A stretch of 64,000 nucleotides of DNA from VXNF01 sp965116465 (lineage in GTDB: Bacteria > Actinomycetota > Acidimicrobiia > Acidimicrobiales > CATQHL01), in contig OZ220687.1 of NCBI GenBank assembly GCA_965116465.1, positions 1,736,001 to 1,800,000 of the forward strand, in the 5' to 3' direction. Below, in pieces: positions 63,425 through 64,000 of the stretch. Numbering within the stretch: the first letter of the stretch is position 1; each line of letters starts with the position of its first letter. Both the position numbers and the translations under genes were made by a program. The notes beneath the pieces were generated by a model, which ran no database searches, was not told where the DNA came from, and was given only the letters and a program-made list of their open reading frames with translations.

Positions 63425-64000
63425 CGGTTCGCCTCGGCGCGTACCAGCGTGCGGTACAGCTTGGCGTAGAGCCCGTCGATGGCCAGGAGTTCATCGTGGC
63501 GCCCCTGCTCGACCAGCCGCCCCTCATCGAGCACGACGATCCGGTCGGCGGACGTGATCGTGGACAGGCGGTGCGCGATGACGAAGGAGGTGCGTCCGTC
63601 CAGGCCCGACGCAAGCGCCGCCTGCACGGCGGCCTCGTTCTCGCTGTCCAGGTGGCTGGTGGCCTCGTCCAGGATCACGATCGCCGGGTCCTTCAGCAGC
63701 ATCCGGGCGATGGCCAGGCGCTGCTTCTCACCGCCCGAGAGGCGGTAGCCCCGCTCGCCCACGAGAGTGTCGAACCCCTGCGGCAGACCCTCGATGACCT
63801 CCAGGATCCCGCCGGCTCGGCAGGCCTGGTCGATCTCACCGGCGGAGGCGTCGGGGCGGGCGTAGCGCAGGTTCGCCTCGACGGTGTCGTGGAACAGATG
63901 AGGGTCCTGCGGCACCACGCCGACGGCGGCGCGCAGCGACTCGCCCGTGACCTCCCGCACGTCGCGTCCATCGACGGCGATGCTGCCCTCGTCGGGGTCG
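63421..64000 (-). CDS. ABC transporter ATP-binding/permease C-terminal part (cut by window edge)
   Basis: The C-terminal nucleotide-binding domain is clear: AVGVVPQDPHLFHDTVEANLRY, the signature LSGGEKQRLAIARMLLKDPAIVILDEATSHLDSENE with Walker B, and VIAHRLSTITSADRI. The Walker A and any membrane domain lie beyond the right edge. The pattern fits a multidrug or lipid exporter of the ABCB type. The end overlaps xseA. Confidence 0.9.
   Translation of the reverse strand, partial: DPDEGSIAVDGRDVREVTGESLRAAVGVVPQDPHLFHDTVEANLRYARPDASAGEIDQACRAGGILEVIEGLPQGFDTLVGERGYRLSGGEKQRLAIARMLLKDPAIVILDEATSHLDSENEAAVQAALASGLDGRTSFVIAHRLSTITSADRIVVLDEGRLVEQGRHDELLAIDGLYAKLYRTLVRAEANR

Overview
This is a high-GC actinobacterial chromosome segment centred on the replication-origin region. 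The order rsmG-jag-yidC-yidD-rnpA-rpmH / dnaA-dnaN-recF-DUF721-gyrB-gyrA, with parA-parB and cwlM-trxA-trxB-anti-sigma-ECF sigma-pseudokinase beyond it, is the order known from mycobacterial origins. The proteins are divergent, MurJ is not fused to the pseudokinase, and a sterol-methyltransferase-like gene is present. An Acidimicrobiia-like lineage, possibly marine or host-associated, is the best guess. This is an inference, because no 16S gene lies in the window.

Layout. 1-5.9 kb: larC (cut by the window edge) and larB for the nickel-pincer cofactor, pheA, hisN, a dehydrogenase-like protein, three tRNAs, a DUF3566 membrane protein and a TadE/G-like protein. 6-15 kb (mostly minus strand): gyrA, gyrB, dciA, recF, dnaN, candidate oriC, dnaA. 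15.3-20.7 kb (plus strand): rpmH, rnpA, yidD, yidC, jag, rsmG, a perfect parS, parA, parB. 20.8-27.8 kb (minus strand): cwlM, trxA, trxB, a small membrane protein, an anti-sigma factor, an ECF sigma factor, a transmembrane pseudokinase and a DegV protein. 27.9-37.4 kb (plus strand): deacetylase-like, CCA/poly(A) nucleotidyltransferase, a zinc-ribbon-like protein, panB, rpsF-rpsR-rplI, ssb, dnaB, enoyl-CoA hydratase and sulfurtransferase. 37.5-41.7 kb: a two-component system beside two exported-protein genes. Both of these carry the same 11-bp-phased direct repeat upstream, which is a likely operator. 41.8-50.0 kb: beta-hydroxyacid dehydrogenase, MMPL transporter, acyl-CoA dehydrogenase, DUF2236 oxygenase, aldehyde dehydrogenase and a Cache protein. 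50.2-57.0 kb: the most unusual part, with a GPP34 (GOLPH3-like)-cytochrome P450 fusion, a second MMPL transporter, a Rieske oxygenase and, divergent from it, a protein with all the hallmarks of a sterol C-24 methyltransferase. 57.2-64 kb: a DUF3179 lipoprotein, an Xre/ImmA-PIN toxin-antitoxin-like pair with a palindromic operator, a degenerate glutamate-dehydrogenase-like protein, xseB, xseA and a cut ABC transporter.

How the parts fit. The origin half is housekeeping: replication initiation, chromosome segregation, envelope and thioredoxin functions. The 50-57 kb block looks like a sterol or polycyclic-lipid modification and transport module: methyltransferase, two oxygenases and an RND/MMPL exporter. 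No squalene epoxidase or cyclase is present here, so the substrate may be made elsewhere in the genome or taken from a host. Several genes lack a canonical start at the place their family alignment demands. In two of them a CTG overlaps the upstream stop as CTGA, mirroring the ATGA/GTGA overlaps used elsewhere in the window.
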